Source of the DNA: Phycisphaerales bacterium
GTDB lineage: Bacteria; Planctomycetota; Phycisphaerae; Phycisphaerales; UBA1924
Length of the DNA: 32,777 nt
NCBI GenBank assembly: GCA_028285065.1
Contig: JANQQG010000032.1
Coordinates: 1 to 32,777 of the forward strand
Reading direction: 5' to 3'
In this document: one piece after another, positions 7,596-15,111 of the stretch
Position numbering within the stretch: position 1 is the first letter of the stretch
Layout of the letters: each line of letters starts with the position of its first letter
Notes under the pieces: generated by a model
Database searches by the model: none
What the model was told of the DNA's origin: nothing
What the model saw: only the letters and a program-made list of their open reading frames with translations
Translations under genes and position numbers: made by a program

Positions 7596-7883
7596 TTACC
7601 AGCCGCCGCCGCGTCCGCCCCGACCGCCGCCCCCACCTCGATCCGCGCGGGGTCGCGCTTCGTTGACGTTGAGGGCGCGTCCTTCCACCTCGGCGCCGTT
7701 CATGGTCTCGATCGCCGTCTGCGCGTCGGCGTCGTCCATCTCGACGAAGCCGAAGCCGCGTGAGCGCCCCGTCTCGCGGTCGATGACGACGGAGGCATCG
7801 ATGACGTTCCCATGCTCCTCGAAGAGCTCGCGCAGGGATGCGTCGTTCATGGAGTACGGCAGGTTGCCGATGTACAGCCGCAT
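7596..7883 (-). CDS. Single-RRM RNA-binding protein with Gly/Arg tail
   Basis: A 95-residue protein with one RNA recognition motif: RNP2 LYIGNL (3-8) and RNP1 RGFGFVEM (about 42-49), on a beta-alpha-beta-beta-alpha-beta layout. The end is a Gly/Arg-rich RADRGGGGGRGGRGGGW tail. Such small bacterial RRM proteins, best known in cyanobacteria, bind single-stranded RNA and are often cold-induced; the target is unknown. The open frame extends upstream to 8012, but the RRM begins right at MRLYIGN, so ATG 7883 is used. A roughly 100-nt leader would result if the TACAAT box near 7992 is its promoter, as is common for cold-regulated messages. Confidence 0.93.
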   Translation of the reverse strand: MRLYIGNLPYSMNDASLRELFEEHGNVIDASVVIDRETGRSRGFGFVEMDDADAQTAIETMNGAEVEGRALNVNEARPRADRGGGGGRGGRGGGW

Positions 7884-7991
7884 GGCTGGGTCCTCACCCG
7901 GGCTCGTGCATGCTTGCCTGAGCAGCCCCGCTCCCCGGGCCATCGTGGGGCGGCTCACCGACACACCCCGTCCATTCGGCGGGGGCTCTGG

Positions 7992-8001
7992 ATTGTACGA
8001 T
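7992..8001. promoter_or_regulatory. Possible overlapping divergent -10 boxes
   Basis: The bases read TACAAT on the minus strand (7997-7992, toward the RRM gene) and TACGAT on the plus strand (7996-8001, toward the sigma factor). Neither has a good -35 at 16-18 bp. If both work, polymerase binding would be mutually exclusive. This rests on sequence resemblance only. Confidence 0.25.
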
Positions 8002-8095
8002 GACGGGGGCACTGCGCCTTCCTTGTTTTTTCACGCTTCCGAGGCCGCACCGCAAGGGGTGGAAGCAGCCCGGGACATCCAGGCGTGGAGTGATC

Positions 8096-8716
8096 ATGGC
8101 TCGCACACGCGCCGCCCAGCCGGGGACCCAGGCCCCCCGGGGGCGTCAACTCGATCGCGACGCCTTCGTCGGCCTGTACCAAGACGCGTACCGGACGCTC
8201 TGGTGCGTTGCCGCGGGCGTCTTGGGCTCGCGCAATGCAGCCGACGACGTCGTGCAGGATGCTGCGATGACGGCCATGGAACGACTGGACCAGTTCGAGC
8301 TCGACTCCGATTTCACCGCTTGGATGGCGCAGATCGTCCGGTTCACGGCCCTCAACCGCGGACGCCGCGAGCAGGTCCGACGAGCCCAGTCCTTCGAATC
8401 GGGCGGGCCCGAGCCAACCGACGAACCCGCGAGCGAGGCATCGCCGGTGCTCTCGAACGGGCGACTGCGACGTGACCAGGACGCGTTCGACGATGTCGTC
8501 GTCGCCGCGCTCGACACGCTCGACGATACCGCGCGTGCGTGCCTGCTCCTGCGCACCGTCATGGACCAGCCCTACCGGCGCATCGCGCTGACGCTCGGTA
8601 TCCCCGAAGGCACGGCCATGAGCCACGTCCACCGAGCACGCGCGCGCCTGCGCACCGCGCTCGTCGAAGCTCGCGGTGGCGTGGGGGCGGGGGCGCGAAA
8701 GGAGGGCGACCGATGA
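8096..8716 (+). CDS. RNA polymerase sigma factor, ECF type
   Basis: A 206-residue sigma-70 family protein. Region 2 runs from about residue 25 to 90 (LYQDAYRTLWCVAAGVLGSRNAADDVVQDAAMTAMERL, then DSDFTAWMAQIVRFTALNRGRR). An acidic linker follows, then region 4 (FDDVVVAALDTLDDTARACLLLRTVMDQPYRRIALTLGIPEGTAMSHVHRARARLR) with a clear helix-turn-helix. The short length and missing regions 1 and 3 make it an extracytoplasmic-function type. The ATG at 8096 is preferred; GGAG at 8087-8090 sits at a suitable distance. It overlaps the next gene by 4 bp (ATGA), which is the usual layout for a sigma factor and its regulator. Confidence 0.93.
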   Translation: MARTRAAQPGTQAPRGRQLDRDAFVGLYQDAYRTLWCVAAGVLGSRNAADDVVQDAAMTAMERLDQFELDSDFTAWMAQIVRFTALNRGRREQVRRAQSFESGGPEPTDEPASEASPVLSNGRLRRDQDAFDDVVVAALDTLDDTARACLLLRTVMDQPYRRIALTLGIPEGTAMSHVHRARARLRTALVEARGGVGAGARKEGDR

Positions 8717-9516
8717 CGCGTGGGCCGGCCTCAGAGTTCGAACGGCTGCTCAACGACTCGCTCGATGGATCGCTGTCGCCCGAGGATGCCGCGGCGCTCG
8801 AGCGCGCCATCACGTCGGATCCCGATTGCGCGAAACAGGCAGAGGCGCAACATGAGATCGATGAGCGCCTGCGCCGGCTGTTCGATCCGCCCGAGTGCCC
8901 GGGCTTGGAGGCTGCACCCGTCAAGCGTCACCTCACAGGTTGGGGCCGCTTCGTTGCGGTCGCCGCGGGCATCCTGCTGATCGTCGGCGTCGCGTACATC
9001 TCGTGGCCCGCCTCGGACGGTCCGGGCTACGCGCCTCCACCGAGCGCGGGCGAACTGCACCAGGCCCAGCTCGACGCCGGGTTCCGCCCGCTGTGGATCT
9101 GCGAGGACGAGGCCGAGTTCCGCGAGTACACCCAGCTCCGGCTCGGGATCGCGCTCAGGGTCGAGCCAACGCCCGGTGTAGAACTCGTGGGTTGGACGAC
9201 CAGGGGAGGTCGGTATGGGATGCCGGGCGAGCAGATCCTGCTTGCGCGGGTCGACGGGCAGCCGGTCGTGGTCCTGGTCAGCCGCGGGCAGATCGGCCCC
9301 GAGCCGCGCGACCTGCCGAGCGAGCAGATCCGGCCCAAGCGTCGGCAGGTCGACGAGATCGTGCTGTGGGAGCTCGGGCCAGGCGAGTCCGCGGCCGTGA
9401 TCGGCGGCTTCGAGGTCGCGCCGGTGCCTGAGTCGCCCAACTCCCCCAGAATGCCAAGCTCAGAGGATGGGGATGAGCGGGAACAAGGCGCCTCATTGGG
9501 TGGTTCTCCTCAGTAG
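8713..9516 (+). CDS. Probable membrane-bound anti-sigma factor
   Basis: A 267-residue protein directly coupled to the ECF sigma gene. Residues 1-75 are cytoplasmic and begin SEFERLLNDSLDGSLSPEDAAALERAI, a helical pattern common at the N-terminus of planctomycete anti-sigma/FecR-like proteins. One transmembrane helix covers about 79-98 (FVAVAAGILLIVGVAYISW). The remaining ~170 residues are outside the membrane, contain predicted beta strands (LVGWTTRGGRYGMPGEQILLARVDGQPVVVLVSR) and have no recognisable ligand-binding domain. The HxxxCxxC zinc motif of classic ZAS anti-sigma factors is absent. The role is inferred from the operon and topology, not from a family match. A strong terminator follows 40 bp after the stop. 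Confidence 0.75.
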   Translation: MTRGPASEFERLLNDSLDGSLSPEDAAALERAITSDPDCAKQAEAQHEIDERLRRLFDPPECPGLEAAPVKRHLTGWGRFVAVAAGILLIVGVAYISWPASDGPGYAPPPSAGELHQAQLDAGFRPLWICEDEAEFREYTQLRLGIALRVEPTPGVELVGWTTRGGRYGMPGEQILLARVDGQPVVVLVSRGQIGPEPRDLPSEQIRPKRRQVDEIVLWELGPGESAAVIGGFEVAPVPESPNSPRMPSSEDGDEREQGASLGGSPQ

Positions 9517-9556
9517 CCCATGACGTCTTCTCCTCTTCGTTGGATGGAACGCACAT

Positions 9557-9588
9557 GCGGCCGCCCCACCGGGCGGCCGCGTGTTTTT
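9557..9588 (+). terminator. Rho-independent terminator of the sigma/anti-sigma operon
   Basis: A perfect 10-bp stem, GCGGCCGCCC (9557-9566) with GGGCGGCCGC (9571-9580), encloses a 4-base loop CACC and is followed by GTGTTTTT. It lies 40 bp beyond the stop of the anti-sigma gene, in the right orientation. Confidence 0.9.
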
Positions 9589-9773
9589 GTCCGCCCGACG
9601 AACCCTGTTCAGGGGGTTTTCGTATAGAGAGGGCGGGTGCCGGGCGCTGAGTTGGCGCCTAGAGTTCCCTCCGGGTCTGGCGGGTCCGACAGGACGCGCC
9701 TGGAGGGGGGGACGAGCTTGACCGGGGTGCGTGGCGGAAACCGGGCGGGGCGGCCGGTCGAGCGATGATCGAT

Positions 9774-9787
9774 CCCAGTTCACTGGG
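9774..9787. repeat. Inverted repeat upstream of the winged-helix gene
   Basis: CCCAGT (9774-9779), TC, ACTGGG (9782-9787) is a perfect 6-bp inverted repeat, flanked less exactly by GATC-containing arms. It ends 30 bp before the ATG at 9818 and could be an operator, possibly autoregulatory, or a small leader hairpin. Confidence 0.45.
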
Positions 9788-9817
9788 CTGATCGTCCCTT
9801 GAAGGAGTCACCGATCC

Positions 9818-10120
9818 ATGTTTGAGCCGAGTCTTGACGCTGGTTTCCTCGCCTCCGATGAGTGGACCGGTCTCTCCAAGCCCGCGCAGTCCACGCTCGA
9901 GGGACTCATCCAGTTCGTGACCCGTCACCACTGCGACTGGGTCGTCGAGGGCACGCCCAAGCAGCTCGCCTCGTGGATCGGCCCAGAGCTCGACATGACC
10001 GACGACATGGTCGCGCAGGGACTCCGTGAGCTCGACGACGCCGGGTGCATCAAGCGTTCGCGGACCAGTTCCGGGCGCGAGTCGCGCTACGTGCTCCGCC
10101 CCTCGATCGTCGCCGACTGA
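9818..10120 (+). CDS. Small putative winged-helix DNA-binding protein
   Basis: A 100-residue protein that I do not recognise as a named family. The first half, GFLASDEWTGLSKPAQSTLEGLIQFVTRHHCDWVVEGTP, is helical. The second half, KQLASWIGPELDMTDDMVAQGLRELDDAGCIKRSRTSSGRESRYVLRP, has the helix-turn-helix-wing rhythm of winged-helix regulators: a helix with LASWIG, a recognition-like helix MVAQGLRELDDAGCI, and a basic beta hairpin RSRTSSGRESRYVL. A good ribosome binding site (GAAGGAG, 9801-9807) supports the ATG. It stands alone, convergent with the PEP-CTERM gene 6 bp away. The upstream inverted repeat is a candidate target. A DnaD/replication-type winged helix is another possible reading. Confidence 0.75.
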   Translation: MFEPSLDAGFLASDEWTGLSKPAQSTLEGLIQFVTRHHCDWVVEGTPKQLASWIGPELDMTDDMVAQGLRELDDAGCIKRSRTSSGRESRYVLRPSIVAD

Positions 10121-10126
10121 TCCGAC

Positions 10127-10822
10127 TTACATCCGACGCCGCCGACGCATCAGCGCGATCGTGCCAAGGGCCATCAGTGCGCCCGTTCCCGGCGATGGGA
10201 CGTCGGAGAGCTGCAGCCCCGAGAAGTAGCCGGTGTCGCCGAAGATCCCCCCGCCGAAGTCGATGTCGATCAACCCGTTGGTTGTCGTGACCTCGTAGAT
10301 GACGTGCGTCACGCCCGCCTGGAACCCGCCCGGCCAGGCGCCGCCCGCGCTCGCGTCGGTCAGCAGGACGACGTCCCCGTCCGCCTCGACGCTGAAGAAC
10401 GTGCTGTCGTTCGGCAGGTTGGGCGAGAGCCCGTAGAGGAACAGGAAGTAAGTGCCCTCGTCGATCCCGCGCAGCGAGATGCGCTGGAAGACGTCACCGC
10501 CTCCGTTGAAACCGTCCTCGAGCAACGCGGCCGCGTCACCATCGATCAGCGGGTCGTTGATGCCGACATCGGGGATCGGCCCCATCGGCCCGACGACGGT
10601 GGCGTTGTCCGTGGGTCCACCCGCGAGGTCGGACAGCAGATGCGCGGGCGCGCCCGGAACGTAGACGTTCCAGAAGCCCGCCTGACCGGGCGCCGCGCCG
10701 AAGAGGTCCGAGGGCTGCCCCCCGGCACGAGAGAAATCCAGGTTGATGAGCTGAGCGTTGGCACATGGTGCAACGATCAGGGCAGCGACGACACCGACGA
10801 TCCAGACGAGCGCACGTGACAT
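10127..10822 (-). CDS. PEP-CTERM (VPSP-type) exported surface protein
   Basis: A 231-residue exported protein. A signal peptide (MSRALVWIVGVVAALIVAPCANA, cleavage before Q24) is followed by a beta-rich body containing FNGGGDVFQRISLRGIDEGTYFLFLYGLSP. The end, residues about 208-231, is VPSPGTGALMALGTIALM followed by five Arg and Met. This is a PEP-CTERM-like sorting signal: short motif, hydrophobic helix and arginine cluster, presumably processed by an exosortase encoded elsewhere. Such proteins are attached to or secreted through the envelope with exopolysaccharide; the body has no named domain that I see. AAAGGATG before the ATG at 10822 acts as ribosome binding site. Confidence 0.9.
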   Translation of the reverse strand: MSRALVWIVGVVAALIVAPCANAQLINLDFSRAGGQPSDLFGAAPGQAGFWNVYVPGAPAHLLSDLAGGPTDNATVVGPMGPIPDVGINDPLIDGDAAALLEDGFNGGGDVFQRISLRGIDEGTYFLFLYGLSPNLPNDSTFFSVEADGDVVLLTDASAGGAWPGGFQAGVTHVIYEVTTTNGLIDIDFGGGIFGDTGYFSGLQLSDVPSPGTGALMALGTIALMRRRRRM

Positions 10823-11041
10823 GCTTCATCCTTTCGTGTGCGCACCGGTGGTGGTGGGCAAGCGCACGCGGCGCCCGAGAGATCCGGCACGCATCGAGAT
10901 GGAACCATGCGGAGAGAGAGCCCCGCTCAGTATTGACGGTAATCCGATCCCGCGAGGTGGGCAACGGAAATCACGCACGCTCGAGCGCGCTTCCGCAGCC
11001 CGTTGGGTTGCTGGAAGGGTCTCGTCGGACGAGTGAGCGTC

Positions 11042-11581
11042 CTATCCGTCTCTCGGCGCGCCATCGAAGTGCAGCACCATGTGGTCTTCGTCGTAGACCT
11101 CATCGCCAAGGCGCAGGGCAGCCGGCTCCGTCCCCCAACGAACGAAGCCCAACCGTTCGTAGAGCCGGCGTGCTTCGGGCGCGTTGGCGCTGACCGAGAG
11201 CGAGACCGAATCGACACCCTCCCACCCCTTGGCGACCCCGATTGCCCGGCGCATGACGCGCTCGCCCAACCCCCGCCCGCGCCAGCTGCGATCGACGAAC
11301 ACGCCCCAGATCTTGGCCCGGTGAGCCATCTTCTCGTGGCGATGACCGACCACGCCGGCGCCCGCGATGAGCGATCCGCCGGGCGCATCTTCCGCGACCA
11401 CGAGGACGTTTTGCTCGCCGGAGAGGAGCTCCCGCAGCGTGTCGGCCTGCGACGTGATGTCAGCCGATGGCGATGCTGCGAACGCCCAGGGTGCCTCGTT
11501 CAGCATCCGCTGGCGGAACACGACGTACCGCTCGACGTCCGCTGGGTCGAGCAGGAAGACGCGTGCATCCGCCTCGCTCAC
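11042..11581 (-). CDS. GNAT acetyltransferase
   Basis: A 179-residue acetyltransferase. The N-terminal part is DVERYVVFRQRMLNEAPWAFAASP, and the core has LVVAEDAPGGSLIAGAGVVGH, the CoA-binding motif WGVFVDRSWRGRGLGERVMRRAI, and SVSLSVSANAPEARRLYERLGFVRWGTEP. The substrate is unknown; the arrangement resembles small-amine or protein N-acetyltransferases. The frame stays open upstream to 11866, but that stretch is out-of-frame antisense-like low-complexity sequence from the neighbouring Lys-rich tail. The GTG at 11581 is chosen because it overlaps the upstream stop as GTGA and begins the family-like sequence. It forms a two-gene unit with the DUF1801 gene. Confidence 0.88.
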   Translation of the reverse strand: MSEADARVFLLDPADVERYVVFRQRMLNEAPWAFAASPSADITSQADTLRELLSGEQNVLVVAEDAPGGSLIAGAGVVGHRHEKMAHRAKIWGVFVDRSWRGRGLGERVMRRAIGVAKGWEGVDSVSLSVSANAPEARRLYERLGFVRWGTEPAALRLGDEVYDEDHMVLHFDGAPRDG

Positions 11582-12279
11582 GACGAACGTCCACGCGCCG
11601 ACCGTTTGCTCCGCTTCGTCGTCGCCTTCTTCGAGGTCTTCTTGGTCGTGCTGGTGCGCGTCCCTGCCTTCTTGGCGGTGGAGGCCTTCCGCACAGTCGT
11701 CTTCTTGCGCACCGTGCTCTTCTTGACCGTCTTCTTCTTGGCGGCGCCCGTCTTCGTCGTCTTGCGGGTGGTCTTCTTGGTGGTTGTCGCACCCCTCTTG
11801 GACTCGATCTTCTTGCGCGCCGACGGCGTGAGGTTCGCTTCGTAGCGTTCGATGTAGTCCTTGCACGGAAAACGCGCGATCGCCTCACCGATCACGTCCA
11901 GCGGCAGATCCTCGAGCTTCCTGAACCGCACGCAGCACTTGCCCATATCCAGACGCGCGTCCGTTGCCTTGGCCCACGCCTTGCGGAACCAGGCATCCTG
12001 ACGCAGATCGCCGTAGAGCCCCATCATGTAGACAGCCATGTGCTTCTTCTGGCTGGCGAGAGAGGCGTACGGGAGCGGCTGGCTCGGGTCGCAGTGGTAC
12101 CCGTCGGGGTAGAGCGAGTGGGGGACGTAGTACCCGATCATCCCGTACTGGATGCCCTCCGCGTAGCCCTTGGGCAGGTTCTTGCGGATGACGCGTCGGA
12201 CGGCCTCGAGGGCGCGCCTGCGATCATCTGGCAACGACTTGAGGTACTCAGAAACGGTGGTTGGCTTCTTCGCGGGCAT
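11578..12279 (-). CDS. DUF1801 domain protein with histone H1-like lysine-rich tail
   Basis: A 233-residue protein in two parts. Residues 1-155 form a DUF1801 (YdhG-like) domain: TVSEYLKSLPDDRRRALEAVRRVIRKNLP, EGIQYGMIGYYVPHSLYP, KKHMAVYMMGLY and LDMGKCCVRFRKLEDLPLDVI. The domain's biochemical role is not established. Residues about 160-233 are a run of Lys, Thr, Ser, Ala and Arg (TTTKKTTRKTTKTGAAKKK and similar) like bacterial histone H1-like tails, which bind DNA nonspecifically. The domain normally ends where the tail begins, so this is an added module. Its stop overlaps the GNAT start by 4 bp, which may matter because acetyltransferases can modify lysine tails; that link is speculation. 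Confidence 0.88.
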   Translation of the reverse strand: MPAKKPTTVSEYLKSLPDDRRRALEAVRRVIRKNLPKGYAEGIQYGMIGYYVPHSLYPDGYHCDPSQPLPYASLASQKKHMAVYMMGLYGDLRQDAWFRKAWAKATDARLDMGKCCVRFRKLEDLPLDVIGEAIARFPCKDYIERYEANLTPSARKKIESKRGATTTKKTTRKTTKTGAAKKKTVKKSTVRKKTTVRKASTAKKAGTRTSTTKKTSKKATTKRSKRSARGRSS

Positions 12280-12430
12280 CAGTCCAGCCTACCGCGAGGA
12301 GCATGATGCTGTGCCTCGCCCGCCCGATCACGCCCCGCCGAGTCCCGTCGGGCGTCCGCCCTGCCTCTCGTCGTTGGGCTCCGCATCGGTATCCGCACAC
12401 CGCGCCGTGACCGCTCGCGCTCAGAATGAG

Positions 12431-12458
12431 GCGGGGCCGGTCGCTGGACCGGCCCCGC
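12431..12458 (-). terminator. Strong hairpin after the dockerin-repeat gene
   Basis: A perfect 12-bp stem, GCGGGGCCGGTC with GACCGGCCCCGC, and a 4-base loop lies about 35 bp past the stop of the leftward dockerin-repeat gene. The following minus-strand bases (CTCATTCTG) are only weakly T-rich, so it is a probable rather than textbook intrinsic terminator. Confidence 0.6.
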
Positions 12459-12492
12459 ACTGGACACTTGGCTCTCTCGGCGTGTGCGCCCG

Positions 12493-14394
12493 TCAGTACG
12501 TGCACCCAACGTCGCCGAAGACGGCGAGGATGTCGTCCAGGTCGATCGTGCCGTCGTTGTCGATGTCCGCCAACTCGGCCGCACAACTGGACGATGCCGA
12601 CGCGCCGTACAGACCGGCGACGATGTCAACGTCAAGCGAGTCCACGGTGCCGTCGGCGTTCATGTCGGCGCGGCACCCGCAGGCGGAGCCGAGCATGGAG
12701 AACATGATCACGAGGTCCTCGCCGTCGAGAACCGCGTCGCAAGTGGTCCCGCCGTCGAGGTCGTAGAGGAGGATCTCTGTTGGCGTCGGGGGCGCCATGA
12801 AGCGGTTGACGATCGAGTTGAGCAGGTCGAAATCATCCTGATCAACGATCCCGTCCCCGTCGTAGTCGGCGCGGCAGACGATCTCGTTGCTCCCGTCGCT
12901 GAAGCAGTTCGCGTCGGTGGCGCAGGGGTCGTCGCTCCCGCACCCGTAGGTGGCGCGGATGTGGTCGAGGTCGCCCTGGTCGACGAGGCCGGAGTTGTCG
13001 AGGTCGAAGAACTCGGCCTTGCAGAAACCGTCGTTGCCGGAGAGGCCGAAGAGCGTGAGCACGAAGTTGACGTCGCTGGTGTCGACGACACCGCTCCCGT
13101 CGAGGTCTGCGTAGCACTCGCACTCGACACCCCACGCGCGGAGCAGCCAGAGCCTGTCCTCGACGTCGAGCACGCCGGGGCACGACTCGCCGCCCTGGCC
13201 GAACGAGTTCGCGTCGATGTCGTACAGGCGGATGTCCGTCTCGGTTGGTCCGCCGGGCCGGTTCAACGCGGCATCGAGCAGGTCCAGGTCCGACTGGCCG
13301 ACCACACCGTCGCGATCGTAATCGGCGCGGCACGCGATCAGTCCGACCTGCTCGGGCTGGAAGCAGGAGAGGGAGCAGGGGTCATCCGAGCCGCAGTGGT
13401 AGTTCTTGAGCATGATCTCCGCGTCGCCCGCGTCGACGAAGCCGGAGTTGTCGAGGTCGAAGTACTCACCCTTGCAGAAGCCGAGCGTGTCGAGCCCCCA
13501 GAGGGTCATGAGGAACTCGGCGTCGATGGTGCCGACCTCGCCGTCGCCGTTGAGGTCCGCGCCGCCGCAGGGGCACTCGACACCCTTGACGCGTTGGAGC
13601 AGGAACAGGTCCTCGATGTCGAGCACACCGGGGCAGGGGTAGACCGAGTTGTGATCGACGTCGTAGAGCAGCACGTCCTGCCGGGTCGGCCCGCCGGGCT
13701 GCGCGAGCACCGCGAGCAGGATCGCTTCGTCGTCGTCGTCGACGATCCCGTCGCGGTTGTAGTCGGCCTTGCACGCGTGCTGGATGCTCCCGGCCTGGTT
13801 GCAGTTGCTGTTGATCTGGCAGGGATCGTTGGACCCGCACCCGTAGCTGTTGAGGACGAGGTCCAGATCGCCGTTGTCCACGGCCCCGTCGTTGTTGATA
13901 TCGGCGAACTCCGCCTTGCACGAGTCGGACGAGTTGGCGCCGAACACCTCGTGGATCCAGACGACGTCCTTCTCGCCGACGGCTCCGTCGCCGTTGATGT
14001 CCCAGTCGCAGAGGCACACCTCCCCGAGCGCCTGACTCGCGAGGTAGTAGTCACGCGCATCGACGCGCCCAAGGCAGCCGGCCTGGCTCACGCCGTCGAC
14101 GTCGAAGCGCAGGATGTCGTCGCGCGTCGGCCCGCCCGGTTGCTGGAGGACCCGGCGGAGCATGTCCAGGTCGTCCTGGGTGACGACGCCGTCGCCGTCG
14201 AAGTCGCTGCGGCAGATCTGCTGCTGCTTGGTCTTGAGCCCGCAGGGGGGCGCGGTCGCGCAGCTGAACCCTGAGAGCTGCCCGCTCGCGGTGGTCGCGG
14301 TGCCGCCGATCAGTGCACCGGCGAACGCGCCGAGCACGGCGAGCCCGACGCCGTGCGCAGCGACGCTCCTGTGTCCCGTCTCGTGTGTCCTCAT
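12493..14394 (-). CDS. Exported protein of four tandem dockerin-like calcium-loop modules
   Basis: A 633-residue protein. A signal peptide covers about 1-38 (hydrophobic VGLAVLGAFAGALIGG, cleavage near ASG/Q39). The rest is four modules starting at C61, C208, C355 and C507, spaced 147, 147 and 152 residues. Each module has three DxDxDG-type calcium loops, for example DFDGDGVVTQDD (64-75), DINGDGAVGEKD (132-143) and DINNDGAVDNGD (165-176). A degenerate YDxD...LDxED segment lies between the first two, and cysteines occur at repeated positions, ending CGSxDPC in modules 1-3. Loops of this kind are those of dockerins and EF-hands. No catalytic domain is present, so it is a structural, adhesive or calcium-binding surface protein by inference. 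The ATG at 14394 has GGTGGAG upstream; the frame opens earlier at 14496. Confidence 0.9.
   Translation of the reverse strand: MRTHETGHRSVAAHGVGLAVLGAFAGALIGGTATTASGQLSGFSCATAPPCGLKTKQQQICRSDFDGDGVVTQDDLDMLRRVLQQPGGPTRDDILRFDVDGVSQAGCLGRVDARDYYLASQALGEVCLCDWDINGDGAVGEKDVVWIHEVFGANSSDSCKAEFADINNDGAVDNGDLDLVLNSYGCGSNDPCQINSNCNQAGSIQHACKADYNRDGIVDDDDEAILLAVLAQPGGPTRQDVLLYDVDHNSVYPCPGVLDIEDLFLLQRVKGVECPCGGADLNGDGEVGTIDAEFLMTLWGLDTLGFCKGEYFDLDNSGFVDAGDAEIMLKNYHCGSDDPCSLSCFQPEQVGLIACRADYDRDGVVGQSDLDLLDAALNRPGGPTETDIRLYDIDANSFGQGGESCPGVLDVEDRLWLLRAWGVECECYADLDGSGVVDTSDVNFVLTLFGLSGNDGFCKAEFFDLDNSGLVDQGDLDHIRATYGCGSDDPCATDANCFSDGSNEIVCRADYDGDGIVDQDDFDLLNSIVNRFMAPPTPTEILLYDLDGGTTCDAVLDGEDLVIMFSMLGSACGCRADMNADGTVDSLDVDIVAGLYGASASSSCAAELADIDNDGTIDLDDILAVFGDVGCTY
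12496..14214 (-). repeat. Four tandem ~441-bp coding modules
   Basis: Module boundaries on the minus strand, set by the repeated cysteine before the first calcium loop, are 14214-13774, 13773-13333, 13332-12877 and 12876 to the stop. Spacing is 441, 441 and 456 bp. The copies are clearly diverged at protein level (the fourth lacks PGGPT and the closing CGSxDPC), so this is old duplication and not a recent expansion. Confidence 0.85.
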
Positions 14395-14741
14395 TGGGTC
14401 TCCACCTTCAGGTGTGATGCGGGCGCGTGCGGCAGCGGTCGAGCAACGCGCTCCACCACGAGCCGCGGGCGTCTCCGCGTCGCTCCACCATCGCACGGCG
14501 CATCCCGCGCGTGCAACCGTCTCCGAGCACTTTCACCCTGCAAGGGGAGCGATCCTGTCCAGCCCTCTTCGCTCTCATCGCACCACCTGGATAGGGTGTG
14601 TTTTCACCGAGTCCAGCCCTTGTCCCGGCGCCGGAGTGGTATCACCCGCCCCGTCAGTGGGGTTGGGAGTGCGCCAAGTCGTGTTAGACTTGGGGTTTGA
14701 CCAGCGCGGGCAGCCGCGCACGTCCCCTTACGGAGCCCAAC
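14395..14741. other. Divergent intergenic region, dockerin-repeat gene and cysteine-rich lipoprotein
   Basis: About 350 bp without a gene. It must hold both promoters. Toward the lipoprotein I see TTGGGA-16 bp-TAGACT (14663-14690). Toward the dockerin-repeat gene I see only a ribosome binding site and no clear promoter hexamers. No RNA gene or repeat is recognisable. Confidence 0.55.
14663..14690 (+). promoter_or_regulatory. Putative promoter of the cysteine-rich lipoprotein
   Basis: TTGGGA (14663-14668), 16 bp, TAGACT (14685-14690). Transcription would begin near 14697, about 45 bases before the ATG at 14742. Confidence 0.4.
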
Positions 14742-14954
14742 ATGACCATGAAGAAGAAGATCGTCCCCGCCGCCCTCTGCACCATTGGCGCCCTCATGCT
14801 CGCCGGCTGCTGCTGTGGCGATTGCGGGGACTGCTGCGGCGAGTGCGAGGGTGAGGCCTCCTCCCTGCGCGCCCCCAACTACACCGCTGAAGAGGCCGCG
14901 GAGCGCCTGACCATCGAGCACGCGCGGCACAACGCAGACTCGCTCGACTCATGA
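14742..14954 (+). CDS. Small cysteine-rich lipoprotein
   Basis: A 70-residue protein. A basic start (MTMKKK) and hydrophobic core lead to the lipobox LAGC with C23 as the likely lipid-bearing residue. Right after it come C24, C25, C28, C31, C32 and C35 interleaved with Gly and Asp/Glu, giving six extra cysteines in 12 residues. The rest (APNYTAEEAAERLTIEHARHNADSLDS) is helical and acidic. The cysteine cluster could bind a metal or be oxidised; nothing in the sequence decides this. No family is recognised. ATG 14748 is an alternative start. It is the first of three rightward lipoprotein genes. Confidence 0.75.
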   Translation: MTMKKKIVPAALCTIGALMLAGCCCGDCGDCCGECEGEASSLRAPNYTAEEAAERLTIEHARHNADSLDS

Positions 14955-15111
14955 GCCTCGTTCGGGGGTGGGGGGGGCGGCCGGGGTGGGGGGCGGTTTG
15001 GCGGGGCCGATTCTGCGGCTCGCCGCCTAGTTAGGGCATCACCGACCTCGGTGGTGTTTCTGCTGCTACCTTCGCGGCACGCTCTCGCGCGTGTCTCGTG
15101 GAGGTCTTGAC

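Larger units (their letters stand above)
9517..9817. other. Intergenic region between the sigma operon and the small winged-helix gene
   Basis: About 300 bp without a gene. It holds the intrinsic terminator at 9557-9588, a TATAGA at 9623-9628 that could be a -10 box but lacks a -35 partner, GC-rich sequence with no repeat or RNA structure I can name, and the inverted repeat at 9774-9787 just upstream of the next gene. Confidence 0.6.

Noticed and set aside
10990..11017. Imperfect hairpin after the GNAT gene as a terminator
   Set aside because: The pairing has several mismatches and no T-rich tail on the minus strand.
12484..14274. Long open frame on the plus strand, opposite the dockerin-repeat gene
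   Set aside because: It is the antisense shadow of a repetitive GC-rich gene; its product is Val/Asp/Glu repeats with no signal peptide, while the minus strand gives clear calcium loops and a signal peptide.
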